A stretch of 64,000 nucleotides of DNA from a bacterium. GTDB taxonomy: Bacteria > Hinthialibacterota > Hinthialibacteria > OLB16. Both the position numbers and the translations under genes were made by a program. Below are positions 43,599 to 53,023 of this stretch, piece by piece. The stretch lies in contig JAJVIK010000008.1 of the NCBI GenBank assembly GCA_022072055.1, positions 304,912-368,911 of the forward strand, in the 5' to 3' direction. The notes under the pieces are model-generated. The model saw only the letters and a program-made list of their open reading frames with translations, did no database searches and was not told the DNA's origin. How positions within the stretch are numbered: the stretch's first letter is position 1; every line of letters starts with the position of its first letter.

Positions 43599-46500
43599 AT
43601 GAAACCGAAATTGGGACTGATTCTGGTCTTGATCGTCCTCCCTGTGGCGGGAGTTCAGAAGGTGGCCGCCCAGCCCGAAGCTCTGTTCATCGGATCCGCC
43701 GTCAAGTTCATTTACGTGGACGGGAACTTTGATTTCATGGGGCCGAGCACGCCCTCATGCGCGGAGGGGCTGGCAAATTCCGATGGCGGGAACGATCCGC
43801 TGAGCCCGCTTGGACCTCCCCCAACCCTCAACTCCGGGACCGAACTGTATGTCCCGACCTTTCTCAAGGGTGGGCTTTTCACGGGAACCCAAATCGCGGT
43901 CCAGAATGTCGGGGACGCCTCCTCGGTGGTCCGCATCTTTTACTTCGATGAATCCGAGAATTTCATGGGCTGCGACTCGGGGATTGTCACTCCGGGGTCC
44001 TCTCACGTGTTCGACACCGCCGGGATCCAGGTGGATTTCGGCTGCGCCATCATTCAATCGCTCGACCCGGACTCGATTCCGCTTCAAGATCGCTTTGATT
44101 GCGTGGGCGAACCAGTCCCCTTCAAGAGGAAAGAAGGGGAGAAACTCGCTTTTGTCCCCGGCCCTCCAATCACCGCTCAAGTTCAAATCAACCATGGAAC
44201 AACCTCGCCGGGGGAGCCGGTTCGGGCCACGACTTTCAACGCGTTCTCGGACCGGATGGGGGATGTCAATTTCCAGAGCAATCGCCTGCGCTACATGCTT
44301 CCCCGGGTGGTGACATCGGCCACCCAAACCACCCTCTTCAATGTTTTCAACACAACCCCGCAGGCGACCATCGTGGACCTCACCTACCGGGATGAAGCCA
44401 GTGGCGCGGTGATCCACTCGGCGAGCCTCTATCTGACCGGGTATGACACCCAACCCTACAACGTGAGGGATGTGCTTCAGCAGGATTTCCATGGATCGGT
44501 GATTCTGGAAGTGACGGATGGAGTCGAGACGCCCTTGGCGATTGTCGCCCATCGGGTCAACCTCTCGCCGCTCCTGGTGGGGAGCTACCTCGCGGTCCCC
44601 CTGAATAGCGGAAACTTCGACTACAGCGCCTCGGACCGCGCCTTCGCCCCGATCTCATACGAGCCGGGATCGGAGACTCAGGTCACGCTGGCGAATGTGG
44701 AGAGCTCCACCGAGGACTACACGGTGCAGATCCGTGACTCTTTCGGGGATGTCCTTTCCACTCGGATGGTGACGCTTGGTCCGGAACGCACCGAGACCCT
44801 TTCCTTCCCGGATCCGGGAACATCCGCCGGGCCGCGAGTCGGGTTTGTGCGGATCGACGGAACGGATGAGTTCCACGCGGTCCTCTTCCAGCGTTTCGAG
44901 GACAACACCGAGACCCTCGGTCAATGGGTCACCTATAACATCCACAGCGGCGATGAAACCGTGGGATTCACTCCCTTCGGAGAGAAAGGGAGTCTTCCCG
45001 AGGAGAACGGCGCGGCGGATCTCCTCGCGCTCCCGATGGCGGGGAAACTGGATGCTGCTCACGGACGGGTGACTGAAATCCTCCTCAGCAATCTGAATCC
45101 GCTTCCCGGACTCTCCGCCGCGAACATCCATGTCTATGACAGCGCGGGACTCCGGGATGTTCACTGCGTGCTGCTCCAACCCCTTGAGACCCTTCGCGTT
45201 CCAGTCGATTTCCCTCGCCTCGGCGAAGGGGCGCTGGCCTCGATTGTCATCAAGGGCGCCTCCACCAGCCAAAGGCCGAGCGTGGGGATGAATCAGTTCA
45301 ACACCTTCGCCCTCGCGGCGGTGGCGATCCAACGAAATGTGTCCCTTCCCGATCCTCCCGATGCCTCGGTGGAACTCGCCCCCGGCGGCAACGATGTTTC
45401 CGCGTCCTTCGCGGGGAGGTTTGCGTTGGATAATCCGGACAACGGTCCGTATACCCTGTTTTTCCCTGACCTCCGAGGCTCAGCGGACTCCGAGGGTCCG
45501 ATGGATGCGCTGAGCTTCCAAGTGATCGGCGATCCGGGGGCTCCGGGAACTCAGATCGGGGTGATCTTCTTCAGCGAGTCGGATGTGGTTGGAACAACAG
45601 TCTCGCCTGTCCTGGCTTATCCGGCGGGCTTTCGCGTGGAGCCGGAGGATATTCCCTCTCAAGCGCGCAGCGCGGCGGCTTTTTCACTGATCGCCAACGG
45701 CACCGCCGCCCTGGGCTTCTCCGCCATCGACAGACTTAACGTATACGCCTTGTTCCGTCATGTTTTCGAGGCCGGAACGCCCCTCCTGGTCCCCTATGGT
45801 CCGATCTCGGGGGTGGCCGAGCGGAATGCACCCTCGGCGTCGGGGGACGGTGGACGGGTCCTTGCCGCTTATGAGTCGATTCCGGACTCGGGCCTGGGGA
45901 CCTTGGATCCGGTCTACTCCGGGTACGCTTATCACCTGCCCTTGCTTCTGGCGGATGAGGGGTTTGACGCCACGCTCACCATTCAGAACGCGGGGCTGTT
46001 CCCCGGCGCGGTCGAGGTCATCCTGCGACGTGAAGGAGCGCTCAAGTCCTCGCCCCTTGTCCGCTCCTTGAAGGACCTCCTTCCGATGGAAGCCGCATTG
46101 GGCGAAAAGCTCCTTCTCTCGAGCGCGGACCAGGTGATCCACCTCGACCCTCTTCGCCCTGGGACCTCCCAGTCGTTGCGCGTGTCGGAGATCGTGGGAG
46201 CCGGATTTCGAGGAAGCGCGGTGATTCGCTCCGCGCAGCCGCTGGCGGTGATGGCCCAGCTTGAAAGCGGCGGGACATCCGCAGCGTACACCGCCGAGCC
46301 TTACGAGCTCAGATATGTCTTCAATGGGATCCCCTTCTTCAGCGAGGGATCCCAGGCCGCTTACTGCCCGCTCATCTTGGACCGCGGGCACGGATGGGAC
46401 ACCGGAATCATTGTCCAGAACCTGAACAAACTGGTGGACGCCAAGGTGCGGGTGGACCTTTACTCCAACGCGGGCGAGGTCCTTGAAACGCGGAGTGGGT

Positions 46501-47549
46501 TCATCGCGCCAGGCTCCTCGGCAAGGTTTGATTTCCCCGCGAGCGCGAATGAGATCGATCAGGAGCCGAGCGCCTCGAACTGGCTCCAGGTCATCTCGGA
46601 GGAGATCTGGCAGGAGGGGACCCCTCAAGCTCTTTCCAGCAATATCGCCGTGGTGGCGCACTTGGTGAGAGGCAATGACTCCGGGTGTGTACTGGAATCG
46701 GTCCTCTACAACGCCCTTTCGGAGGGGGAGGCGTTCAACTGGCCCGGAGTCCTGAACGGGGCCGGGACAAGGCACCTGCTGATCCCCTCCTTCCAGAAGA
46801 GTTTCGGAGAGGGACAAGTGAGCAGCGTGGTTTCCGTTGTGAATGTGAACCCGCACCAAGGCTCCAGCACGCTTTCCAATGTCCGCTTTCTGGGGGATGG
46901 CTTCACCACCAATCTGAGCTCGATCTCGGTTCCCCATCGCGAGTCCTTCTTTCTCGATTCGGCAAACTTGCTGGGAATCCCCCCCGGATCCGCGGGGGTC
47001 CTGGCCATGAGCGCCCTGCCCGCGGGCAGCGGCCAGGTGGCCGGTCCCGGTTTCGCGGCGATGGTCCTCCATCGCGCCGAGGGATTGCTCCCTCACCTCC
47101 CCTGCGATGCCACGCCACCAACATCGACACCCACCGATTCTCCCACAGAGACTCCTTCTTTCACGGGCACGCCCACCTCTCCCCCCACCGAGACTCCAAC
47201 CGGCACCCCATCTTTGGTTTCCACCGAAACCGCCACGATCACGGACACCCCCTCCTCGACCGTCACTCCGACCGAGGCGCTCGTGGTCCCAACCGAGACC
47301 CCCACATTCACCTCTGAGGGACCGACGCCCACGGACACCCTCGGGGGACCGAGCCCGACCGCCAGCCCAAGCCCCACCGAAACCCTGGTGGGACCGAGCC
47401 CCACGCCAACAAATATGTTCGAAGGCCCAACGCCCACAGCAACCCCGACGGAGGATGAGCTTCACCGCGCGGACATCAATCGGAATGGTCGGGTGGATGA
47501 GGAGGACTTGCTGCTGTTGCTCAAGTACTGGTTTCAGTTGGTGGACTGA
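43599..47549 (+). CDS. Giant secreted repeat protein with TP-rich linker and C-terminal dockerin-like tag
   Basis: A 1316-residue protein with signal peptide MKPKLGLILVLIVLPVAG and cleavage near AAQPEA. The body (about 40-1165) consists of degenerate beta-sandwich repeats, each with a phrase like TGTQIAVQNVGDASSVVRIFYF (about residue 90), ETQVTLANVESSTEDYTVQI (about 355), FDATLTIQNAGLFPGAVEVI (about 790), and DTGIIVQNLNKLVDAKVRVD (about 930), often followed by G-x-I-x-PG-S. A Thr/Pro/Glu linker (about 1168-1285) ends in DINRNGRVDEEDLLLLLKYW. That tag matches those of the cohesin proteins at 7.2-9.7 kb. It probably coats the cell or substrate surface. Confidence 0.85.
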   Translation: MKPKLGLILVLIVLPVAGVQKVAAQPEALFIGSAVKFIYVDGNFDFMGPSTPSCAEGLANSDGGNDPLSPLGPPPTLNSGTELYVPTFLKGGLFTGTQIAVQNVGDASSVVRIFYFDESENFMGCDSGIVTPGSSHVFDTAGIQVDFGCAIIQSLDPDSIPLQDRFDCVGEPVPFKRKEGEKLAFVPGPPITAQVQINHGTTSPGEPVRATTFNAFSDRMGDVNFQSNRLRYMLPRVVTSATQTTLFNVFNTTPQATIVDLTYRDEASGAVIHSASLYLTGYDTQPYNVRDVLQQDFHGSVILEVTDGVETPLAIVAHRVNLSPLLVGSYLAVPLNSGNFDYSASDRAFAPISYEPGSETQVTLANVESSTEDYTVQIRDSFGDVLSTRMVTLGPERTETLSFPDPGTSAGPRVGFVRIDGTDEFHAVLFQRFEDNTETLGQWVTYNIHSGDETVGFTPFGEKGSLPEENGAADLLALPMAGKLDAAHGRVTEILLSNLNPLPGLSAANIHVYDSAGLRDVHCVLLQPLETLRVPVDFPRLGEGALASIVIKGASTSQRPSVGMNQFNTFALAAVAIQRNVSLPDPPDASVELAPGGNDVSASFAGRFALDNPDNGPYTLFFPDLRGSADSEGPMDALSFQVIGDPGAPGTQIGVIFFSESDVVGTTVSPVLAYPAGFRVEPEDIPSQARSAAAFSLIANGTAALGFSAIDRLNVYALFRHVFEAGTPLLVPYGPISGVAERNAPSASGDGGRVLAAYESIPDSGLGTLDPVYSGYAYHLPLLLADEGFDATLTIQNAGLFPGAVEVILRREGALKSSPLVRSLKDLLPMEAALGEKLLLSSADQVIHLDPLRPGTSQSLRVSEIVGAGFRGSAVIRSAQPLAVMAQLESGGTSAAYTAEPYELRYVFNGIPFFSEGSQAAYCPLILDRGHGWDTGIIVQNLNKLVDAKVRVDLYSNAGEVLETRSGFIAPGSSARFDFPASANEIDQEPSASNWLQVISEEIWQEGTPQALSSNIAVVAHLVRGNDSGCVLESVLYNALSEGEAFNWPGVLNGAGTRHLLIPSFQKSFGEGQVSSVVSVVNVNPHQGSSTLSNVRFLGDGFTTNLSSISVPHRESFFLDSANLLGIPPGSAGVLAMSALPAGSGQVAGPGFAAMVLHRAEGLLPHLPCDATPPTSTPTDSPTETPSFTGTPTSPPTETPTGTPSLVSTETATITDTPSSTVTPTEALVVPTETPTFTSEGPTPTDTLGGPSPTASPSPTETLVGPSPTPTNMFEGPTPTATPTEDELHRADINRNGRVDEEDLLLLLKYWFQLVD

Positions 47550-47587
47550 CCGAATGAATGTCGACAGGGGTGTCGCGCGCGGCTCGG

Positions 47588-49717
47588 TTAGTCGCGGCAT
47601 GGTTTGGTCAAGTCCCGTCGATAGAGTTCCCCGTGGACCCTGCGCGCGGCCACGACCATCTCAGGATAGGGCGTGTCGGTCACATCCACGAAGCCGATGT
47701 TGTAGTTCTCGCCATCGAACCAACGCCCGGTGATCGGTTCATCCACATACTGAAACCAGTGACATCCCACCACCGAGGAACATTCGAGGGCGGAGCGGAC
47801 ATAGCGCTCGAAGGCTTCCGCGCGCTCCGCCTGGCTCTCGGTGGGAACAAGCCCCGGGTGAAACATCCCGCGATCCATCGCGCCGAAGTGGAACTCCCCG
47901 ATCAGAGCCGGTCTTCCGATCTCACCCAACATCCCGCAAATCTCCTCATCAATCCCCGCGGTGTAAATATTGAAGCTGACCACATCCGCGAATTCGGCGC
48001 AGGCTCGAACCGCCGGGCCGGGACGAGTGGAGAATCGGCAACCGAGATAGAGCTGATGGGGGGCGTGCTTGGCGAGCATCACGCGAATGGTCTCGAAATA
48101 GACTCGCGCGAACTCGCTCACAAATTCATCCAGATCCGCCCCCGCGGTGACACTCAGCGGTTCCGGGGCGCGCAAAGCCTCCCAGCTCGCGGCCTGTGTT
48201 CCCCAGCGCGCATTGAGGGACTCGATGGAGGGATGCTTCGAGCGGAGCTTGCGGATCAGCGCCTTGCGCGCCGGTTGGTCCGCGGAGCACGAAAGCACCC
48301 CCTTCTGGACGGTCTCCCACGAAAGCTCGTTGTCTGAGAAAAAGCCGATGCAAAGCGGCGAGGCGGAATGGCGTTCGGCCACTCCCGCCACGGCTTCATC
48401 CACAATGTCCGCAAATAGCGGGTCATACACATCCACCATCGCACCCCAGTAGCCATAGGCTCCATCCAGACGGCGTAGCTTGCTCGGCAGATGGAGCGAG
48501 GCCACATAGGGGAGCCCGTTATCCAGAGCCACATCGGTCTCCGACCAATTCCCCACCGTGTTGAAGCCCCAGGCGCGAAGTCGCCTCGCGGTCACCGACT
48601 TCCAGGCGTCGCGCCACTTCTCGCCATGCTTGCGGTGCAAGTTCGCGCGGTAAAAGCTGAAGGTTCTTCCCTTGCCCCCGATGATGTCCGCCATGCTGTG
48701 CGCGCCCTCGACTCGACCGAAATACTTCGAGAAGGGATCGCCCGATTCCTCGGGTAGCCAATCAAACCAATCGGCGCGTTTCTCGACAAAAGTTTGCTCC
48801 CAGGCCCCCACACAGTCGATCCCGGCAGAGAAGAAAAGGTTGCCTTCCGGGGTCACCAACCACCATCGGCCATCCCGTTTCTCGGTCCGGAACCAACCGG
48901 TGGCCTCCAGCTTCGGTCCGCCCTTCCAGCCCGCGAACCGGTCGTGGTCACTCCACGCCTCGGTAGAGGAGAGCATCCGCTCCTCCTCGACCGCGCGCGC
49001 GCGCAGCTCCTCTTCGCCGGACAGCTTCCCCGGCCAGGTGGCGTGCTTGTATTGGCCGAATCGGTCCACAAAGGGAAGCGGCAAATCCGCGCCCGCCTTC
49101 CCGCCCGCGCCGAAGAGACGGAAGCCATGGAGGAAAAGCCGGTGTTCACGCTCCGGCATGGGGAGAAAAACCTGGAAGGCGACGACCCGTGAGAGGTCAA
49201 TCTCCGCGCCGGTTCCGACCGGACCGGTTTCGGGGAGGCCGCGCATGCCCCACAGGCGCTCGCTCTGTCCCGTGTTGAAGATCAGCCGAAGGGGGGTGAG
49301 CTTTCCGGGAGCGGCGAGCGCCGTGGCGGTGTTGCAGTGTTCGAGTCCGTTCGCGCCCTCATTGTCGACGCGCATGGAAACTCGGATCGGGACTGTCTCC
49401 GGGTTTTCGATCTCCACCTCGACTCCGAGATAGCCCGACCAGTCCCAGCCATCCTGAGGAGCCCTGAACTCCACGTTCGGCCAGTCGGCTTTGAGGAATT
49501 CGACGGCAAGCTGGGCTGTTCCGTTCCGTGAGACCGTTTCGGCGCGCGAGTTGTTCTGGACCAGGCGCGACGGCAGGGAGCCGGGCGAAAGCTCCACCAG
49601 CGGGCGGAATTCATCGCCCACCGCCCTTGGCGCGAGGGCCGCGCTCAGGAATCCGGCCACAGAGACCGCGAGGACCCAACCACTTGGCGCAAGGCCAAGT
49701 CGAGAGCTCCCCTTCAC
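47588..49717 (-). CDS. Secreted agarase-like glycoside hydrolase (GH50-type architecture)
   Basis: A 709-residue exported enzyme. A signal peptide (to about 35) is followed by a CBM-like beta domain (about 40-215: WPNVEFRAPQDGWDWSGYLGVEVEIENPE) and a (beta/alpha)8 catalytic domain: GRWWLVTPEGNLFFSAGIDCVGAWEQTFVEKR, KYFGRVEGAHSMADIIGGKGRTFSFYRANLHRKHG, RLRAWGFNTVGNWSETD. The probable acid/base Glu is in FFSDNELSW (about 464) and the nucleophile Glu in LIGEFHFGAMDRG (about 608). This pattern fits beta-agarases and related galactan or porphyran-degrading enzymes, but the true polymer is unknown. The GTG start overlaps the stop of the DUF4177 gene; three genes form one unit. Confidence 0.8.
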   Translation of the reverse strand: MKGSSRLGLAPSGWVLAVSVAGFLSAALAPRAVGDEFRPLVELSPGSLPSRLVQNNSRAETVSRNGTAQLAVEFLKADWPNVEFRAPQDGWDWSGYLGVEVEIENPETVPIRVSMRVDNEGANGLEHCNTATALAAPGKLTPLRLIFNTGQSERLWGMRGLPETGPVGTGAEIDLSRVVAFQVFLPMPEREHRLFLHGFRLFGAGGKAGADLPLPFVDRFGQYKHATWPGKLSGEEELRARAVEEERMLSSTEAWSDHDRFAGWKGGPKLEATGWFRTEKRDGRWWLVTPEGNLFFSAGIDCVGAWEQTFVEKRADWFDWLPEESGDPFSKYFGRVEGAHSMADIIGGKGRTFSFYRANLHRKHGEKWRDAWKSVTARRLRAWGFNTVGNWSETDVALDNGLPYVASLHLPSKLRRLDGAYGYWGAMVDVYDPLFADIVDEAVAGVAERHSASPLCIGFFSDNELSWETVQKGVLSCSADQPARKALIRKLRSKHPSIESLNARWGTQAASWEALRAPEPLSVTAGADLDEFVSEFARVYFETIRVMLAKHAPHQLYLGCRFSTRPGPAVRACAEFADVVSFNIYTAGIDEEICGMLGEIGRPALIGEFHFGAMDRGMFHPGLVPTESQAERAEAFERYVRSALECSSVVGCHWFQYVDEPITGRWFDGENYNIGFVDVTDTPYPEMVVAARRVHGELYRRDLTKPCRD

Positions 49718-49920
49718 CGCTGTATCTCGCGCTCGAATATCAGCTCAAAGAACTTGGCCGCTCCATACACCGCGATTCCAGGGGCAAAGATTTGGACAAG
49801 CCTCCACCCATCGCGCGCGTGCTCGTGCACGGTGGATTGATAGTTCTCAAGCGCGGCCTTCCTGACACCCACATACCCTTCTCCCAAGCGGACAAACTTG
49901 TACTCGTATCGAGAAGCCAT
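49714..49920 (-). CDS. DUF4177 family small protein
   Basis: A 68-residue protein with the family core YEYKFVRLGEGYVG and HARDGWRLVQIFAPGI, ending in a hydrophobic strand (FFELIFEREIQR). The function of DUF4177 is unknown. It starts 6 bp after the Gfo/Idh stop and overlaps the glycoside hydrolase start (GTGA), so all three are probably co-translated. Confidence 0.8.
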   Translation of the reverse strand: MASRYEYKFVRLGEGYVGVRKAALENYQSTVHEHARDGWRLVQIFAPGIAVYGAAKFFELIFEREIQR

Positions 49921-49926
49921 GCGCGT

Positions 49927-51267
49927 TCACACCTCCGGCAGTTTCCAAGGGGCGCGATATTCGCGACCGACCCACCTGTTGGCCTCCTCGTCCCCGATAA
50001 TCTGCTCTTTCTCGGCATCCCAGAAGATCCGCCGCCCCACCCGCAGGGCGATGTTGGCGAGGTGGCAGGCGATCATCGAGTTGTGCCCGATCTCAACCTC
50101 GGAGTGCGGTTGCTCCCGGCTGCGCACACAGTCGATGAAGTTCTTGATATGGTCAAAATGGAAGTCATCGAACGAGCGGCGCCGAGGAACCCCAATCGCC
50201 TTGTAATCGCGCGGCTTGTCGATGGCCGAGGTTTCCGGCCAGACCTCCCATTGGTGACGGTCCACGATGAGGATCCCCTCGTTGCCGTGAAAGGCCACTC
50301 CATGCTCGCGGTCGAACGGACCGCGGCCGACCCCCACGGCGTGCTCCCAGATCAAGTTCCAACCGTCGTATTCGAGGATCGACTGCTGGGTGTCCGGGGT
50401 CTCCATCGCATCATTGGGGTAGCCGTATTTCCCGCCGATGGCCATCGCCGATTTGGGCGCGAGGACATCCATGCCGAAGTTGGCGATATCGAGCATGTGC
50501 GCGCCCCAGTCTGTCATCAGGCCGCCGGAGTAGTCCCAGTACCAGCGGAAGTTGAAGTGACAGCGGTTCTTGTTGTAGGGCCGCGCGGGGGCCGGACCGA
50601 GCCAAAAATCCCAATCCAAGTTCTCGGGCGGATCCTCGTCCGCGACGGGGGGCAGCTCCCCCTTCCAGTCCAGGTACGCCCAAGCCTTGACCAGCCGGAT
50701 CTGCCCGAGCTTTCCGGACTTCACATACTCGATGGCCTCCCGATAGTGTTTGGCGCTGCGCTGCTGGGTGCCCATCTGCACAATCCGGTTGTTGGCGCGA
50801 GCGGCTTTGACCATGGCGCGGCCTTCCGCGACGGAAAGCGCGAGCGGCTTCTCAACATAAACATCCTTGCCCGCCTGGCACGCCAGAATGGTGGGGATCG
50901 CGTGCCAATGATCGGGAGTGGCGACAATCACCACATCGATGTCCTTGCGGTCGATGACTTCGCGGAAATCCTTGTGGGTGTCGGGCCGCTTGCCCCGGTT
51001 CTTCTCCAAATCGTCGGCGGTCTTGGCCAAGTGCTCGGTGTCGACATCGCACAAGGCGAGACATTCGACCCCATCGATCTTGAGCATCTGTTTGAGGTCG
51101 GCGTTCCCCTGGCCGCCGCATCCGATCAGCGCGACCGAAATCTTGTCGTTGGCGGCGACCTTCTCCTTGTCTTCGGATGCGGCCGGAAGAGCGGTGGAAA
51201 GCGCCCCCGCCCCGGCGGCAATGAGCGTGCTGTCCTGAATAAAATTCCTGCGCGTGAATTTCTTCAT
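49927..51267 (-). CDS. TAT-exported Gfo/Idh/MocA family oxidoreductase
   Basis: A 446-residue protein with a twin-arginine-type signal (FTRRNFIQDSTLIAAGAGAL). The Rossmann motif is SVALIGCGGQGNADLKQML (about residues 43-61), then VVIVATPDHWHAIPTILACQAG and the EKP signature in VYVEKPLALSVAEG (about 138). The C-terminal domain has WAYLDWKGELPPV, DWDFWLGPAPARPYN and the metal/ligand-type HFNFRWYWDYSGGLMTDWGAHMLDIANF, which is typical of planctomycete-like secreted members. Its operon with the agarase-like hydrolase suggests action on released sugars. It shares the fold but not the details of the protein at 24335. Confidence 0.9.
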   Translation of the reverse strand: MKKFTRRNFIQDSTLIAAGAGALSTALPAASEDKEKVAANDKISVALIGCGGQGNADLKQMLKIDGVECLALCDVDTEHLAKTADDLEKNRGKRPDTHKDFREVIDRKDIDVVIVATPDHWHAIPTILACQAGKDVYVEKPLALSVAEGRAMVKAARANNRIVQMGTQQRSAKHYREAIEYVKSGKLGQIRLVKAWAYLDWKGELPPVADEDPPENLDWDFWLGPAPARPYNKNRCHFNFRWYWDYSGGLMTDWGAHMLDIANFGMDVLAPKSAMAIGGKYGYPNDAMETPDTQQSILEYDGWNLIWEHAVGVGRGPFDREHGVAFHGNEGILIVDRHQWEVWPETSAIDKPRDYKAIGVPRRRSFDDFHFDHIKNFIDCVRSREQPHSEVEIGHNSMIACHLANIALRVGRRIFWDAEKEQIIGDEEANRWVGREYRAPWKLPEV

Positions 51268-51354
51268 GGTGGCCTCCGTGAGTTGAGATCAAAGGAATGG
51301 TACGACTCCGCTTGAGGGGAGAGCAGGGCCAATTTGAAAGCACCGGACTTCTCG

Positions 51355-52017
51355 CTACTCGCGCGGATGGCGCGGGGGTTCAGCCCCGATGGCGCCCTGA
51401 TGGCCGTGGTCCCCTTCAGGGTGGCTGATCAGCATGGGATCTCCTCCCGCGGCCTCAAACACCGCCTCCGCATAGTGGATAAACCGGACATAGGCTTCCA
51501 CGAACTCACGCCCCGCGGCAAGGTCGGAGGATGGATGTTTCCGCGTTAGAGTCACCTTTTCAAAGCGTTCGGAAAGACCCTCTTCAAGCTGGGTCGCGAG
51601 CAACGTGTGCAAGGCTTCGAGCGAGCCGGTCTCAATCGCTCGGTCCGCGGCGGGGATGGCGGGACCAAGGTCCCTTCCCGCCGGTTTGAGTCCGGTAAAG
51701 GGCTCCCCTTCGCCCGCGCGATGAAGTCGAACCACTGTCTCGAAGAAGAATGCATCCGCGAGGGACTTGGCTTCCTCTCCAAGCTTCCGGACCGCAAGAG
51801 TCCTCGACAAGGCGCCGCGGACCTCGGCCTCATCCTGTTCCGCAACCCAGATCAGCGCCAGGTTGGGGTCCCCCTGCTCAATCGCTTGTCTTGCGGCGGC
51901 CACCACCGGGCCATCGAGGCTATCGCAGTGCGCGAAGACCGGCACGCCCCGCGTGGCCATGCACATCACGGCCACAACCGCAATGGTCCCAAAGCGCCCT
52001 CTGTCACTCCTTCTCAT
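51355..52017 (-). CDS. Exported DUF6448-like protein
   Basis: A 220-residue protein with a signal peptide (GTIAVVAVMCMATRGVPVFAHC). The mature start AHCDSLDGPVVAAARQAIEQGD and the later phrases LALIWVAEQDEAEVR, FFETVVRLHRAGEGEPFTGLKPAG and FVEAYVRFIHYAEAVFEAA recall the DUF6448 family. The C-terminus is His-rich. The start at 52017 is supported by AAAGGAG 11 bases before it; the longer frame would begin inside that ribosome site. Function unknown; the His/Cys pattern may bind metal. Confidence 0.78.
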   Translation of the reverse strand: MRRSDRGRFGTIAVVAVMCMATRGVPVFAHCDSLDGPVVAAARQAIEQGDPNLALIWVAEQDEAEVRGALSRTLAVRKLGEEAKSLADAFFFETVVRLHRAGEGEPFTGLKPAGRDLGPAIPAADRAIETGSLEALHTLLATQLEEGLSERFEKVTLTRKHPSSDLAAGREFVEAYVRFIHYAEAVFEAAGGDPMLISHPEGDHGHQGAIGAEPPRHPRE

Positions 52018-52237
52018 GGCCGATATCTCCTTTCTGTCCACTCCACGACCGGATCAAGTCGTCTTCGGGTAGGGCGCCGCCTCGGGAGGTCGAACTCCAC
52101 CGATTCCATATATCCGGCGGAAGGCTTCGATATCCCTCTTATGGTCGCCATGGAGTCGAACTTTGAGCCTCGCCGGGGCGCATGAGGATGAACTCCTTGC
52201 CCCTCGCGACTTGTCACGGGATGAAGCCAACGCGGCT

Positions 52238-52969
52238 CTAACCGGCGTTTCTCTCACGCAGCAAGCGGTCCATCTTCTGGGCGTCCTGAGGGGTGTCCAC
52301 TCCGAAGGAGCGGTAAGGGGTCACGAGCACCCGGATTGGGATGCCGTTTTCAAGCGCCCGGAGTTGCTCCAGCTTCTCGAGGTTCTCGAGCTTCCCCTGC
52401 GGCAGGCGGACAAACTCGCGAAGGGTCTTGGGGGTGTATGCATAGATTCCGATGTGATGGTGATAGGCTGTCTCCGTGCCCTCGCGCGGATAGGGAATCG
52501 GAGCGCGCGAGAAATAGAGGGCGTTGGAGCGATTGTCGAAGACCACCTTGACCTTGGCGGGGTCCAGCGCCTCCGCGGGTGAAAGCGGATGAGAAAGGGT
52601 GGCCATCTGCGGAGAGTCGGGACCATTGAATAGCGCGGCGATCTGGTCGATGGCATCTGGTTCGGTCATCGGCTCGTCCCCTTGGACATTGATGACCACA
52701 TCGGGATTGCCTTCCCCGAGGGCCTCGGCGATGCGGTCTGTGCCGGAGGGGTGATTCGGGGAAGTCAGGACCGCCTCGCCCCCGAATCCCTGGACCACAT
52801 CCACAATCCGCTGGTCATCGGTGGCCACGACCACGCGCTCCACCGAGGGGGCTTTTCGGGCCCCTTCCACAACCCACTGGATCATGGGTTTTCCGGCCAG
52901 TTGAATCAGCGGCTTTCCGGGGAGTCGGGTGGAATCGAAACGGGCAGGAATATAGCACCACGCGCGCAC
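52238..52969 (-). CDS. kdsB: 3-deoxy-manno-octulosonate cytidylyltransferase (CMP-KDO synthetase)
   Basis: Activates KDO with CTP for lipopolysaccharide inner-core synthesis, in the cytoplasm. The GTG at 52969 is chosen because GAGGAGG lies 8 bases before it and the protein then opens with CYIPARFDSTRLPGKPL, the nucleotide-binding loop. Other motifs are RVVVATDDQRIVDVV, LTSPNHPSGTDRIAEAL, VINVQGDEPM with the Mg-binding Asp, and ALYFSRAPIPYPRE. The C-terminus has SFGVDTPQDAQKM. At 243 residues it is the usual length. It indicates an outer membrane with LPS. It lies 54 bp after accA. Confidence 0.94.
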   Translation of the reverse strand: MRAWCYIPARFDSTRLPGKPLIQLAGKPMIQWVVEGARKAPSVERVVVATDDQRIVDVVQGFGGEAVLTSPNHPSGTDRIAEALGEGNPDVVINVQGDEPMTEPDAIDQIAALFNGPDSPQMATLSHPLSPAEALDPAKVKVVFDNRSNALYFSRAPIPYPREGTETAYHHHIGIYAYTPKTLREFVRLPQGKLENLEKLEQLRALENGIPIRVLVTPYRSFGVDTPQDAQKMDRLLRERNAG

Positions 52970-53023
52970 GGTCAGGACCTCCTCAACGGTCAGAAATCGA
53001 TTCCGCAAACCAACGCCGACGGT

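Noticed and set aside
45684-47600. Long open frame on the minus strand opposite the giant dockerin-tagged gene
   Set aside because: It mirrors the G+C-rich codon pattern of the real gene; its translation is Arg/Gly-rich without any domain, signal or ribosome site.
49528-51315. 595-codon plus-strand frame opposite the Gfo/Idh and DUF4177 genes
   Set aside because: The minus-strand genes have clear family motifs; the plus frame crosses two of them and shows none.
52018-52237. Short overlapping frames between the DUF6448-like gene and kdsB
   Set aside because: No ribosome site or recognisable motif; composition looks non-coding.
52970-53008. Upstream in-frame start for kdsB
   Set aside because: The extra residues are not in the family and would place the good GAGGAGG ribosome site inside the coding region.
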